This document shows, piece after piece, positions 1 through 10,606 of a stretch of 64,000 nt of DNA. The stretch lies in the NCBI GenBank assembly GCA_022885665.1, contig JAGQDJ010000199.1:1-64000 (forward strand), in the 5' to 3' direction. A program made the translations under genes and the position numbers. The notes beneath the pieces were generated by a model. The model was given only the letters and a program-made list of their open reading frames with translations, did no database searches and was not told where the DNA came from. Origin of the DNA: Triops longicaudatus. Taxonomy: Eukaryota; Arthropoda; Branchiopoda; Notostraca; Triopsidae. The first letter of the stretch is position 1, and each line of letters starts with the position of its first letter.

Positions 1-2282
1 ATCGTAACCTTGCTGGTGTCGATACTTGGGAGTGCTAAATCTTTTAAGTACTTCCATCTTTTCTTTTCTTGAGGCCAATTGATGCACCGATCGGTGAGGT
101 TGATGCGGGGAACAGTCGAAACGTTCTTCATCTCCATAACCTTACCATTTGTGCAGCTGGCAATCTTGAAATTTACTGTTCTGCTCTTGAATAAGGGGTC
201 TTTGCCATGAAAGGTTCCAAAGCGGGCCATTTTCGTAGGTCCTTTTAAACCGATCCTTTCGGACATATCTTCAGTGATAAGCGACACTTCGCTTCCGTTA
301 TCGAGGAGGGCAAAAGTTTCGATGGTTTTGCCACTCGCGATTATTTTAATTGGGATCACCGACAGTAAAGTTACTTGACCAGTTGAGGCTCTAGTCATGG
401 TTCCAACGTGGCCAGCAGAGGATCCTGTATTTTCACCATCATCGCTTGAAGTGGTAGGGTTTCGGTTGTCTCTTTCATAACGTGTAGGATCATGCAGCAA
501 AGCATGATGTTTCCGCTTGCATTGCCCTATTCCACACACATCTTTACGACGACAATCCTTGGCCATATGACCAGCAATCAAGCAGTTGAAGCATCTTTTA
601 TCTTTCTGTACAGCCGTTACTCTGTCTTTCAGTTGGAGAGACTTAAATTTAGGACAGTTGTATAAGCGGTGTTCTTCTTTGCATAGGGTGCAGGGGTCAA
701 TCTTTCTTCCGCTTTGACCGATCGAGGTCGTCAAGACAGTTGGAACGCGCTCTTTCCTATGGTTTTGTCTACTGCGATCCGAATGGGATTCCTCGATAGG
801 CTTATGCTCAATTTCGGAAAAAGGCTGTACAGTAGCTTCTCCCATGATGAAATCATTTAACCAGGCGGCAAAATCGAATAAAGTTGGAAGACGTTGCAGC
901 CTAATTGATTCTTGGCCCCACATATGTTTAATTCTACGTGGAAGCTTGTCTCGAATGTTTCTCAGCAAGGATGGAGAGTACAGGTCCTGTTCGTATCCTG
1001 AGGCTTGAAGAGTAGCTATCGTTCCATTAAGGTCGGCGTAATATTTTCTTAGCGATTGGAAATCGTGATCCTTTACAGGTTTTATTTTCAATAGGTCTTC
1101 GACGTATGCTTCAGATACCGCCATTGGGTTTCCATACATTTTCTGTAGTTCACGCAGGGCATGCATATACGTGACAGGGCTTTGCAAATACTGAGCGATG
1201 GTGTTCCTTACAGTGGGAGCCAGCAACTCACGGAGATACGTTATACGTTGTGCATCATCGCGTAGCACGTCGTGAACTCGACTTTTAAAATTGCCAATAA
1301 ACATGGGCCAGTCTTTCGGATTGCCAGTGAAAGATTGAAGTTTAATTTGTGCCAAATGTTTGACATTTTCTTGCGGTCTGTTTTCGGCCGTAACCGTTGG
1401 TTTGTCTTCAAATAGCCATGCATCTGGAGTATTCTTGATTCCCTTTTCAGCAGGTGTAGTGGGAAGATTTATTTGTGTTCGCGTTAACCAATCTGGAATT
1501 CTGTTTTGCATTTTTAATCCATGGTAATCAGTTGCGGGCTCAATTCGTCGAGTATTACGACAACTTCGAATTCGGGACCTAACAGGACTTCCGTCTTCTT
1601 CGGACTCTTCTTGTAAGATGTCTGCTTCTTGACGAAGTCTCTCGATTTCCATCTCTCGCAAGCGTCGTTGCTTAGTAATCGCTAAGTTTTGCTTTAATTC
1701 TTCAAGTCTTGCTTCTGCTTCTTTTATTCTTTGTTTGCTTTCTGCTTCGGCTGCAACTGCGGCTTCTATCTGCCTAAGTTCTAACTCAGCGGACGCGAGA
1801 CGCAACCGAGTTTCCTTTAGCCGTGAATTTGAAGTACTGCTTCTCGCTTCTGAACGGTGAGATTTGCTCGCAATTGACAAAGGCGGGTGAGACGCAATAG
1901 ACGAAGGCGGCTCGCCGACCCGTGAGAGCAGGTAGTTTTCGATATTAACGTAACATGCAAAAACTTCCTTTTCTATAAACGTGTAATATTTTTCCACGTT
2001 CTTCTTCTGTTCGTCTTCAAGCTTGCGTGTGGCAATGAATCTTGCGTTCAATTCGGCGCATTCATTGAGGCACGACGCAAGTTGCTTGCGTTGTACTGCT
2101 AACGCACTTCTACTACCGCGGTTGACGATGTGCGCAGAGATTTCTTCAATTAAATCTAAGGCTTCTTTCTTCTTTTCTGACCTTAATTGCTTAAGTAAGC
2201 GACCAGCTTCTGTAAGTTCTTGATCGTTGTTATCGTCTTCTTGTACGGCGGCTGCCGCTTCGGCTTCACGTCTTCGTGACAT
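1..2282 (-). mobile_element. BEL/Pao LTR retrotransposon, gag-protease part of the polyprotein, cut by the window edge
   Basis: One open frame starts at ATG 2282-2280 (MSRRREAEAAAA) and reads about 760 codons without a stop in the parts I translated, leaving the window at base 1. The N-terminal ~250 residues are charged and coiled-coil-like. A DUF1759-type gag region follows (around WPMFIGNFKSRV and YMHALRELQKMYG, 1350-1130). A CCHC knuckle CFNCLIAGHMAKDC lies at about 555-600, then a DUF1758-type aspartic protease with LLDNGSEVSLI near 290-310. The last readable piece, WKYLKDLALPSID, is typical of the stretch after the protease active site. RT, RNase H and integrase should lie left of the window. 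Gag packages the RNA and the protease matures the polyprotein. No frameshift was seen, so this copy may be young. The active-site triplet reads DNG rather than the commoner DSG/DTG. Confidence 0.92.
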
Positions 2283-2330
2283 GCTGGTACCACAACCAAA
2301 TTATCGAAAATTATGACTTACTGTTTCGAT

Positions 2331-2351
2331 GATTTCCCGGTCGATGCACCA
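2331..2351 (-). promoter_or_regulatory. Primer binding site, tRNA-Gly-like
   Basis: On the minus strand TGGTGCATCGACCGGGAAAT lies about 50 bases before the gag ATG. It matches the complement of a tRNA-Gly 3' end (TGGTGCATTGGCCGGGAAT) with two mismatches in the first 18 bases. This is where a tRNA primer would start minus-strand DNA synthesis. It fixes the position of the adjoining LTR. Confidence 0.75.
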
Positions 2352-2354
2352 AAA

Positions 2355-2480
2355 TGTTCCCGCCAGTGCCGTCTTGACTTGTCCACGCGCTTATGACACT
2401 GGGGAACAGGGAATATCTTCTTTGCCACGAAATATTGGAAACACAAAGAACCAAAGTCTTTATCTTATTCGATAATTAGG
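2355..2480 (-). repeat. Inner end of the 5' LTR of the BEL/Pao element (outer boundary not found)
   Basis: Three bases separate the primer binding site from a plus-strand TGTTCCCGCCAG, so on the minus strand the LTR ends in CGGGAACA, the usual ...CA terminus. The LTR extends right from 2355 for an unknown distance; the end given here is nominal. A short inverted partner, CACTGGGGAACA, sits at about 2397-2408. The second LTR lies outside the window, so the outer edge and target-site duplication cannot be set. Confidence 0.5.
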
Positions 2481-3168
2481 TGTATTGTCACGTTATATAT
2501 CTTTTTATGCTAACTCTCACTTTTTTACAACAATCAAATTTTACATTGAACAAACGGAACTGGCTTAAAGGAAGGTCAAGAAGGAACTAACTGTTACAGG
2601 CTAGGTGCAGGGAATTTCATTCTTGCTAATAATGAATCTTGCTAAAGATTCGACGTTGGGTGGCTTACAAAATTTAACTATTGGGCAACAATGAATGCCA
2701 CAGGACTTTACCACCACAGGGACCATACAGGGGAAATTAAATCTTAATATAAAAGTCTGGGTTTATTCTCAAATAGTAAAGGTATTCATAGGAAAATAGT
2801 AGAAATAGCTCGTTAGAGAAAATCCCTTCCGGCTTCGTCCGGAACACACACACCGTAAGTACTCGCAAAAGTAGTCATCATTCTCTGTCCATGTTTTCGC
2901 AAAAACAACTGACTACAAAGGCGTACTTATGATGACCCAGACAAACTTTTAGTATCCCGTTGTTCTTGCGCAACATACGGCCCAATTCGGTCCAACTTCC
3001 CCGAAGCGTCATTTCCAAAACCTGTGACTCAGCACTAAGTGGGGATTGACATACCAGATCCCATTAGCGCCAGAGTTAAGGTCTCAAGAAAAGTTTTGCT
3101 TTTGAGAAATTATACGGCAAAGAAAGGGCAACCCTGTGGGGGCGAAAGGGGGATGGCACTCTCTGTCC
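2481..3168. other. Non-coding stretch, probably partly LTR
   Basis: No gene is supported here. Part may belong to the retrotransposon LTR, but no direct repeat inside the window confirms it. Confidence 0.4.
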
Positions 3169-3226
3169 GGTATAAATGAGCGGGCCGTATGAGGCACCTT
3201 CGCGGGCCGTAGGTTGGGCACCACTG
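3169..3226 (-). repeat. Partial hAT MITE related to the element at 40618
   Basis: AGGTTGGGCACCACTG at 3211-3226 is identical to the right terminal inverted repeat of the MITE at 40618-40785. The inner sequence GTATAAATGAGCGGGCC is also shared, in opposite orientation. A short local duplication (CGGCCCGC and neighbours) separates the two blocks. I could not find the other terminal repeat, so this is a truncated or diverged copy. Confidence 0.65.
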
Positions 3227-3504
3227 GGCTAAAGTGTATCATGAAAGGGTTGCGGATCTCAAGCGCATTTCCCCAAGTCCATTGGACAATTTTAGCCCAT
3301 AAGGGCGATACTAATTTCAAAAACTGTTCGTTATAGCGAGATGTTACTGGTTGACTCGAGGTAAAGAGCTTCAGTTTTAACAAAGAAGAAAGCGTTGAAA
3401 CGGGGGAAGGGAACGTCTTTAGGACTCAAGATGGCAACGTTGAGTTCGAAAAATAACAGTGTTAGAGATTGAAAGGAATAAGCTTAAAAAAAAGGGGCAT
3501 GAGG

Positions 3505-3986
3505 TTAGAATTTGAACGGTAAGTGTGGTTGAATATCGAGAAGCTTACACTTGCAGCCTGACGGTTGTTCACCAAATATTCGAACTTCATTTCGACGCCT
3601 CGTGGGTTGGGTTTCGCAGTAGAATTGAAAGCCAAATTTCGTGCTACGGAATTCTTCTGGGTCGATGTCAGACATTTCGATATGGCCTACTTCGAAGGAC
3701 TCCTGACCAGCGGTGTAGCGGGCGCTGTGTGCTGTAATTATTTGGTGGCTTTTCTCGAAATTCAAGCGAGCTTTGGCTTCCTGCTCCTTGTTTTTGTACT
3801 GTTTGCCATGCTTTGCCTATCCATAAAGTGAAATTTAAAAATATACTCTTTTTAATAGCAAACGAATAAGTTTTAGATTTATTTATCTATTTATTTTTAC
3901 TTTGAAATCTTTCCATGCTTAGTCACTATCAGCTGACACTACTGCCATCACGGCGAGAATTACTGCAGCAATAATGAGTTTCACAT
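3505..3986 (-). pseudogene. Cathepsin L-like cysteine protease pseudogene (first two exons only)
   Basis: Exon 1 remnant, 3986-3901: the signal-peptide frame (VKLIIAAVILAVMAVVSADSD) is recognisable. The ATG is out of frame (ATGTGA), and a TAA at 3921-3919 stands where the neighbouring gene has AAG after DSD. It is followed by AWKDFK and a GT donor. Exon 2, from 3816 leftward, gives AKHGKQYKNKEQEAKARLNF, an I29 propeptide, but the ERFNIN motif has lost its asparagines (S replaces N). Homology stops after about EEFRSTKFGF and the frame ends near 3505. None of the catalytic exons is found between here and the retrotransposon. It is a third, dead member of the array, truncated on the side of the BEL/Pao insertion. 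Confidence 0.8.
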
Positions 3987-3999
3987 TACTGGTACTATA

Positions 4000-4860
4000 T
4001 CGGACTTTAGATAACTGCGTATTGATATCTTTTGAAGTTTTTGAGTGTCTTTTTATGCGCATCTTACGTTTGATAAAGCCAAGGTCGACGAGAGACCCAG
4101 TGGCATTTGAATGCAATCATCCATAAAGATCGTATGCGTTATTACAGATTTGTTTATTACAACGCTCGGTAGTGTGTAGTAAGTATGATGCGCTTGTGTT
4201 CGGCTTCACGAAACAGGCAGGTGTCGGGCAATTGTGTAAGCAATCTCTATTCCATTCCACAGCAATTAGCGTGTGTAAATATTTAGGGTCGAAGTTAGGC
4301 ATATAAGCAGTGCGTTCGAATTGCACATGTTGGCTTCGCACAACTGTCTAGCTGTGAGAAGCCAAAGGAGAAGACTTATTTTTCCTAAAAAAATATTAGA
4401 AAATGTGTACTTGTATGTTTTGTATCACTTTATTATTATAATTATTTTGAATTAAGTGGTCGAGCGTGAACATAGCTCGTTGCAGTCACTATAAGCATGT
4501 GAACTCCATAGTGTTGTGTAAAACAGTAAACATAAATAATTTAAGAGAATAAACACAATTAAACAAAAAACACTAAGTTACACTTAAACACAAAACATAT
4601 CAATAAGGTATCTATGCAAAATCCAGATAAATCTCTTTATATTTAACTATCAACAGAGAACAAGAAATATACTATAGTTAGCCAGGATGAAGCATACTTC
4701 TTTATGCAAGATTCAAATTCTCGAAGTTTTTTTTTTAAACCGAAAACTGATTTCTTTTGCGTAGTTAATTAATATATTTTGGTTACATATCAGTGGACTC
4801 ATCAAAATCACATTAAAGGTCGCTTTAAACCAGATCGCATTGAACTATCGAAGCTGCACC
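4000..4860. other. Spacer between cathepsin pseudogene and gene
   Basis: AT-rich DNA with no supported gene. A minus-strand frame at 4117-4341 (74 codons, six cysteines) resembles nothing I know and lacks gene context. Confidence 0.4.
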
Positions 4861-6719
4861 TTAGACCACAGGGTAGAGGGCGTAGCCAGCAATACCGCAA
4901 CGATTGACACCACGTTGTAAAAGCATATAACCTTAACAAGACAGTAATAAATACCAGTACCAAACCAATTTTCGTTATTTCTAGCATACCACTAATTCCC
5001 CAGCCAGTTCCCCAAGAGTTCTTAATCTTCCAGTAATTGGTTCCATTCACTGAGCCATAACCCACAAGTAGTACAGCATGGTTGGCACTGGTGGTGCAAC
5101 TTTTGTCAGAGTAAACTCCTCCACTAACACAAAATTGCATTTTAACTTTTAAGAACACACTAAAGTAGCGAGAATACCTGTATAATTGGAACGTAGACAA
5201 GCCAGCATCAACACCGACATTTACAGGTCCTTTGGCGTTGGTGAAGGTGGTCATAAGGGCCGCTTCGTCACCTTGAGGTAGCGACCATTTGTAGCTAGTA
5301 ACCGATCCAGCTTTCCAGGTGGACGTGTACCTGCAAGTTTGTACCTACGTAACATTATTTTTTTTAAATATCGAATACAATTTGACCAGATATATTCCAA
5401 ATATCCATGGCGTCATCACTTATTTACCATCAACAAGCCGTCAGAATTTAATTGTTAAAAAACTTTAACGCAACAGAAGATTTATATTTACTGTAGTTAA
5501 AATTAATTTAAAATAAACAAACATATCAACAACTCACAAAATTGAAGACAATCTAAAAAGTCTTTTTAAATAATTAACATAAAACTTTAATTTAAACATT
5601 AAAACAATAAAATTTCACTCAAAAATATTTTAAGTGTTTTTTTCTCGAGAAGTAACAAATCTTAATAATACTTACCACACCAGTATAAGAGTAGACGGTG
5701 TCATTAGACACACCAAAGGAGGACGAAGTCATGTAGTCATAGCATTTGGAATAAAATCCGCCATTGCAACCATTGTTGCCGGAAGCTCCGCTGCAGTCGA
5801 CAAATTGTTGCTCACTGAACGTTATTTTTACACCCGTTTTCTTGCAGTTGTAATATCTAGAATTAAAAATAAAGATAGACGTAATTTGATATTTCTGAAA
5901 ACATAAAAGTCAGACTTACTCCAAAGCGGCCACGGCAGAAAAGGCGTAGCAGGAACCACAACTTTTCTGATTTTTCGGAGGTGTCATACAAGCATCGGTA
6001 CTGTAATCTACCTGTAAAGCGTATTACAAAATTTATTGTATATTTATTATTTATATTATGCATTTATATACTTATAGTGTATTTTATATATTTTAAAAAA
6101 TAATTACCGTGCCAGTTTGGCGAACGTCAACCAAGGTATCGAATTCGGCCGGGGCTCCATTACGAGACTTGGTCAAAGATCGAACTTGATCAACCTTTAA
6201 TCCGCACCTGGTTTGTTTGAATTCTTCGAGGTCCAGATCAGACAATTCATTGTGATCTAAAGTATAAGTTTCCTCTCCGGTAGCTTGTTTGCTGTTGTGT
6301 TCCTTGATTCGCTGATTATTTTTGTCAAAATTTAGACGAGCCTTCGTTTCGTGCTCCTTATTTCTGTACCGCTTCCCGTGCTTTTCCTACGAAATTCAGA
6401 AATAAATATCGGAAATATATAACATAACATTATAGAGCAACTTTTATGAGAGAGTTACTTGTCTTCAAGAAACTTTTTTCAGGATTTTAAGGCCCCATAT
6501 ACACAAATCCCTTATGGGAAGATGACATGGGAAATTGTAATTTTTTATAACATTTCTTCATTGTGTGTAACATACCATTAGGTTAATTATGAGTTATCTA
6601 GGCTAAGTTGACATTGAAAATAAGATTTGCGTTACCTTGAATTCCTTCCAAGCCTTATCGCTATCAGCCAAAACTGTGACGACCAGTACGGCCAAGACTA
6701 AACCGAAAAGGAGCTTCAT
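4861..6719 (-). CDS. Cathepsin L-like cysteine protease, seven exons (gene 1)
   Basis: Papain-family (C1A) endopeptidase made as a secreted or lysosomal zymogen. Exons: 6719-6636, 6386-6108, 6011-5920, 5856-5676, 5344-5178, 5123-4990, 4931-4861, all GT-AG and phase-consistent, giving 335 residues ending in TAA. Signal peptide 1-18 (MKLLFGLVLAVLVVTVLA). The I29 propeptide has an intact ERFNIN pattern (E-TKA-R-LN-F-DK-N-NQR-I-KEH-N). Catalytic Cys142 lies in SCGSCYAFS with Gln136 before it, His283 in ANHAVLLVGYG and Asn303 in KNSWGTGWG. Oddities: the near-invariant Trp after the catalytic Cys is Tyr143, the residue before SCGSC is K instead of G, the usual DWR mature N-terminus is replaced by a longer VDVRQTGTVDYSTDACMTP stretch, and there is an extra Cys129. 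Neighbours are a paralogue to the right and a pseudogene to the left. A digestive or lysosomal role is inference. Confidence 0.93.
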
Positions 6720-6757
6720 TGCTTACCCGTTGAGCCCAAGAACAAGATTATGCACTT

Positions 6758-6784
6758 ACTGAGTTCTCATGGACTCATTATATA
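6758..6784 (-). promoter_or_regulatory. Candidate core promoter of cathepsin gene 1 (TATA and initiator)
   Basis: On the minus strand TATATAAT (6784-6777) is followed by the arthropod initiator TCAGT (6762-6758). Starting at the A of TCAGT would give a 41-base 5' leader before the ATG at 6719. The spacing is slightly short for a TATA box. Confidence 0.45.
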
Positions 6785-8740
6785 CTTCTCTTCATAAGTT
6801 TGCAAAACAAATGAGTTAGTTTTGATGAATAAGTCTAGTTATTAATTAAATTATTTTTAACTGTGAAAAATGACTCGCACACAAGCTACATCTGTTCATG
6901 TGGTTTTGTGATCGTAAGATTTTGTAAAAACAATACCGTATGTTCGTACACTCAAGATACCTGTTCTGCAGCTTAGTAATTTATTGCATTGCACTTAATA
7001 TTTTTCTTTGCAGGGACAGAATGGGTAACGGAAATGTTCTTGCTGAGCCTAATCTAGTTAGTCAGCACTGCTTTGTTTGGTTTAAATGATTATGCAATGC
7101 GTGAAAATGTAGTTATCATTGTCTGTATAATACCACATGTACGTATAACACTTTTTTTCTTAAAAGAAAAAGTCTCAAACGATCAAATTTACAATGAATT
7201 TTCCCATGCCGCCATTTCTATTCCACGCTGACAATTTTCATCACAGTTCATGGTAACAAAAACAAACTGGAAAGACGGCTGAAAAACTGATCAAGTGGAA
7301 CCAGTTTAAGAGACATTTAATTCGCAAAAATACCAGCGTTCCATAAGGGAGTGCGCTTTAATACCGTGATCACGGCGGTGGCTAGGTGAAGTAAGCAAAT
7401 CTTGACGCTTGATGACAGAGGTGGTGGTGGCAAAAAAGTGACGCCATCTTCGACTACTGCAAAATTTTTATTTTATTGTTAAAACATTCTTTTGTAAACT
7501 TTTTTGCTTTTGCGTTGTGGCTGCTAGGTGTATGAACCAAAGCAGCTCCTGAGAGCAATTAGCACCTCGATTTCTTATCGGAGGATTCATTTGCTGATTT
7601 CCTACGTTGACAATGTGAGGTGATTTTTGAGAAAGCCGAGGTCGAAGACATTGCTTATAAAATTTAAATGAAGACACAACATTTTGTACTCTCGTAAAAA
7701 AATAATAAAAATTTAAAAATTCGAAAATCAACGTATACCACACGAAAGAATGATTTCTTCTTTGTTTTATTACGAAAAGAAAGTTAACTTTCCACTAATA
7801 GCTTCATCTAAACTGCTCGAAGACAACACCACAAATACTATCCTCGAGTTAAGTTCCCTTTCCGCTGTCGCAAAGAGAAAAACTACGATTTTCGAGTTTT
7901 CATTCGTAAATGAAAAAAATGACTATTATCAAATTTAACAGAAAACTTTCCATAAAACATCGACTACATACAGTAGATATGAACATGCATAACTTTACTG
8001 TCAGCTTAATTTAGGGACACACTGTAACATTTTTTACTATCCCTCGAAATTCAACAAATAACATGCTACATCTATCAATTTAAATGTAACGCAATGCACA
8101 CCTGGGATGTGTGTAGCGGGGCAAGGAAAAGGTCAGTAAGTATTTGGAGCACGGAGACCAAACAGAAATAAATTGGAAACGTTTTAATATTTTAGATAGA
8201 TATTTTTTCTATAGAAAAAGCTTCTGGTCATTACATGGGGGATCATCCTGGTGCTGACGCCATTTTAGTGGGTGGGTGAAGCCAAAAGTGATGACTGTAT
8301 GACCAAAAGAGTAGGTGGGTAAACAATCACGTTTTTTATGGCGCCATTAAAGTACGATCCCTATCGTTTGGCTGCGTTGTAGGAGAATAACGTTTGTGCA
8401 AAATCTCGGTAGGTTTCAGTAAGTCATGGTAAACATGGTTTGATATTTGGAATTAGACACGTGCTTGGAGAGTCCTTGATTTGAGTTCTTAAATCGTTCT
8501 GCTTAATGTTTTGGAGCTTCCTAAGCTAACTTGGTGCTCAGAATGCACTTCACATATTATTTGTGATATTGCTGTAGTGGCATTGTATAAAAAAAAACAC
8601 TAGAAACAAATTAATATTGTATTAACGTGAACTTGATGTTCTAATAAGCAGCCTATTTATCACGTTTTATTCTCCTGGTAAATAATGACGCACAACTCCT
8701 AAACGTGTTTATGCACCTGTCGTCTAAATTACGCAAGATA
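6785..8740. other. Intergenic spacer between the two cathepsin genes
   Basis: No gene is supported. A 30-base segment at 7591-7620 recurs with 25 of 30 matches at 11849-11878, suggesting a diverged dispersed repeat flanking cathepsin gene 2. Confidence 0.4.
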
Positions 8741-8742
8741 AT

Positions 8743-8748
8743 TTTATT
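8743..8748 (-). terminator. Candidate polyadenylation signal of cathepsin gene 2
   Basis: AATAAA on the minus strand, about 160 bases after the TAG stop of cathepsin gene 2. Confidence 0.4.
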
Positions 8749-8905
8749 CATTTGTTACTGTACACTCGTTGAAAAACTGTACTGTTGTGTTACGTGAGCC
8801 TGCATTGTATTTCTTCGATCCAGATGGAAACAACAATGACAAAAATACTTCGTACATACAAGCCATTTAAATACACATAAATTGCACTGAAAGGTTAAGG
8901 ACGCG

Positions 8906-10476
8906 CTACACAATCGGGTACATACCATAACTGGCAATGCCGCACATATTTTTTCCGCGTTCGATGTACCCATATCCTGACGAAAAACAATAAAAAATAA
9001 GTTGAAAATACTTTTCATAAAAAAAAAAACTAGGAAAAAACAACAGCTGCTAATCTTAAAGTTCATAACTTACCATTCATTCCCCAACCGGTGCCCCAAG
9101 AATTCAATACTTTCCAGTAATCCACACCGTCCATCGTTCCGTAACCCACGAGTAGTAAGGCATGGTTCACTTGTGTCGTACAGTTCGTAATGGTGAAGAC
9201 TCCGTTGCTAAGCCCCATTTACTTAAACTCCCATTGTATTTACATTTTTTTTTTACCTATAAAACTGAAAACCTTTGTCGCTAGCATCAATTGCAACATT
9301 TAAAGGTCCTCCGGCAGTGTTCAGCGCAGACATCAAGATCGTCTCATTCCCTTGTGGCAACGACCATTTGTAACCCTTCACGCTTCCGGCTTTCATTGTC
9401 GAGGTATATTGACACGTTTCGCTCTGTTTGGATCATTTCAGTTATTTTAACTTGAAAGGCTAACTAAGCCTATCTTACCACTGCTTTATACGGGTAGGAA
9501 GCTTCGGTAGCAATGCCTGCCGTTGTATTAATCATGTAAGTGTAGCAGTTACTGTAAAAACCTCCGTTGCAACCAAGGTTATTGAATTTGGAAGAGCAAT
9601 CAACGAACTGCTGTGGGCTGTAAATTTGACTGATGTTTGTTTTCTGACAGTTGTAATATCTGTGCCAAGAAAAAGAGTAAAATAAATATGAAAAATGCGA
9701 AAAATGGTACAATAAGAAATAAATAAGACATACACAAAAATAAAATGCGATAATTAATATACAAAATATACAAATTGAGGTAAAAATACGAAAATTATAC
9801 AAAATTACGTGATCATTAATGTGGATTACGTACTCGAGAGCGGATGCAGCCGAAAAGGCGTAACAGGAACCACAGTTGCCTTGATTTTTCGCCGGGGTTA
9901 TGCAATGGCTTTGGCTGTAATCAATCTAAAATTATTCAGAAGTTTTTGTAAAATTGTTTGATATAGAAAGGCCGTGTTGTTAGAGCTTACTGTGTTAATT
10001 TGTCTTTTTTTGCGAGTATCGGAGTCAACTTCGAGCACCAGCTCAGAACCGTATTCAGAATTGGTAATTGACTCCAACTGATCCACTTTAGTACCCAATC
10101 GCGTTGTTTGATATTCTTCGTCATCCAAGTCAGCAAGATGGTTTAGAGCCATGGTGTAACGCACTCTTTTAGTACCTATTTTAGCATTGTGTTCTTCAAT
10201 GCGTTTCTGGTTTCTTTCAAAATTTAAACGCGCTTTAGCTTCGTGTTCCTTGTTGCGGTATTTTTTTAGGTGCTTATCCTAGAAATAACAATCGGACTTA
10301 ATATTGAGATTTTCGAAGAAGAAATGAGAAGACTTGGGAAATGCAGAAATTTCGGTTAGAAAGTTTGGAAAAGGTAGTTAACTTACTCTGAATTGTTTCC
10401 ACTCTTTGTCACGATCAGCTAAAGTAACAACCACCAAAAGGGCCAAAATCACGACACTTAAAGTGATCTTCATCAT
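8906..10476 (-). CDS. Cathepsin L-like cysteine protease, seven exons (gene 2)
   Basis: Tandem paralogue of gene 1. Exons: 10476-10387, 10278-9991, 9925-9834, 9659-9479, 9423-9257, 9207-9074, 8976-8906. The last five are 92, 181, 167, 134 and 71 nt, exactly as in gene 1. Product 340 residues (339 if the second ATG is used). Signal peptide MMKITLSVVILALLVVVTLA, I29 propeptide with intact ERFNIN (E-AKA-R-LN-F-ER-N-QKR-I-EEH-N). Catalytic Cys147 lies in NCGSCYAFS, His288 in VNHALLLVGYG and Asn308 in LNSWGTGWG. It shares Tyr in place of Trp after the catalytic Cys and an extra Cys (Cys134) about ten residues before the CGSC. A basic run RKKR ends the propeptide region and may be a processing site (inference). 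The papain-family call is firm; substrate and tissue are unknown. Confidence 0.93.
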
Positions 10477-10567
10477 CTCGGCTAATACAGAATCAAGTTT
10501 GGGTTAAACTTCAGGTGGTTGTCGTAATATTACTTAAGCCGTCGGTCACCTCGGAGGATGGCCGTTG

Positions 10568-10606
10568 ACTGATGCTTTTTGCACGGAAGAGGTTGGGTTT
10601 AAATAA
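10568..10606 (-). promoter_or_regulatory. Candidate core promoter of cathepsin gene 2
   Basis: On the minus strand TTATTTAAA (10606-10598) lies about 30 bases before TCAGT (10572-10568), a normal TATA-to-initiator spacing. A start at 10570 would give a leader of about 95 bases. Confidence 0.45.

Noticed and set aside
2355..2408. 54-bp TGTTCCCGCCAGTG...CACTGGGGAACA palindrome as a complete LTR
   Set aside because: Far too short for an LTR; more likely a structure inside the LTR end.
4117..4341. Cys-containing 74-codon minus-strand frame
   Set aside because: No known pattern, no signal peptide and no exon context; chance frame more likely.
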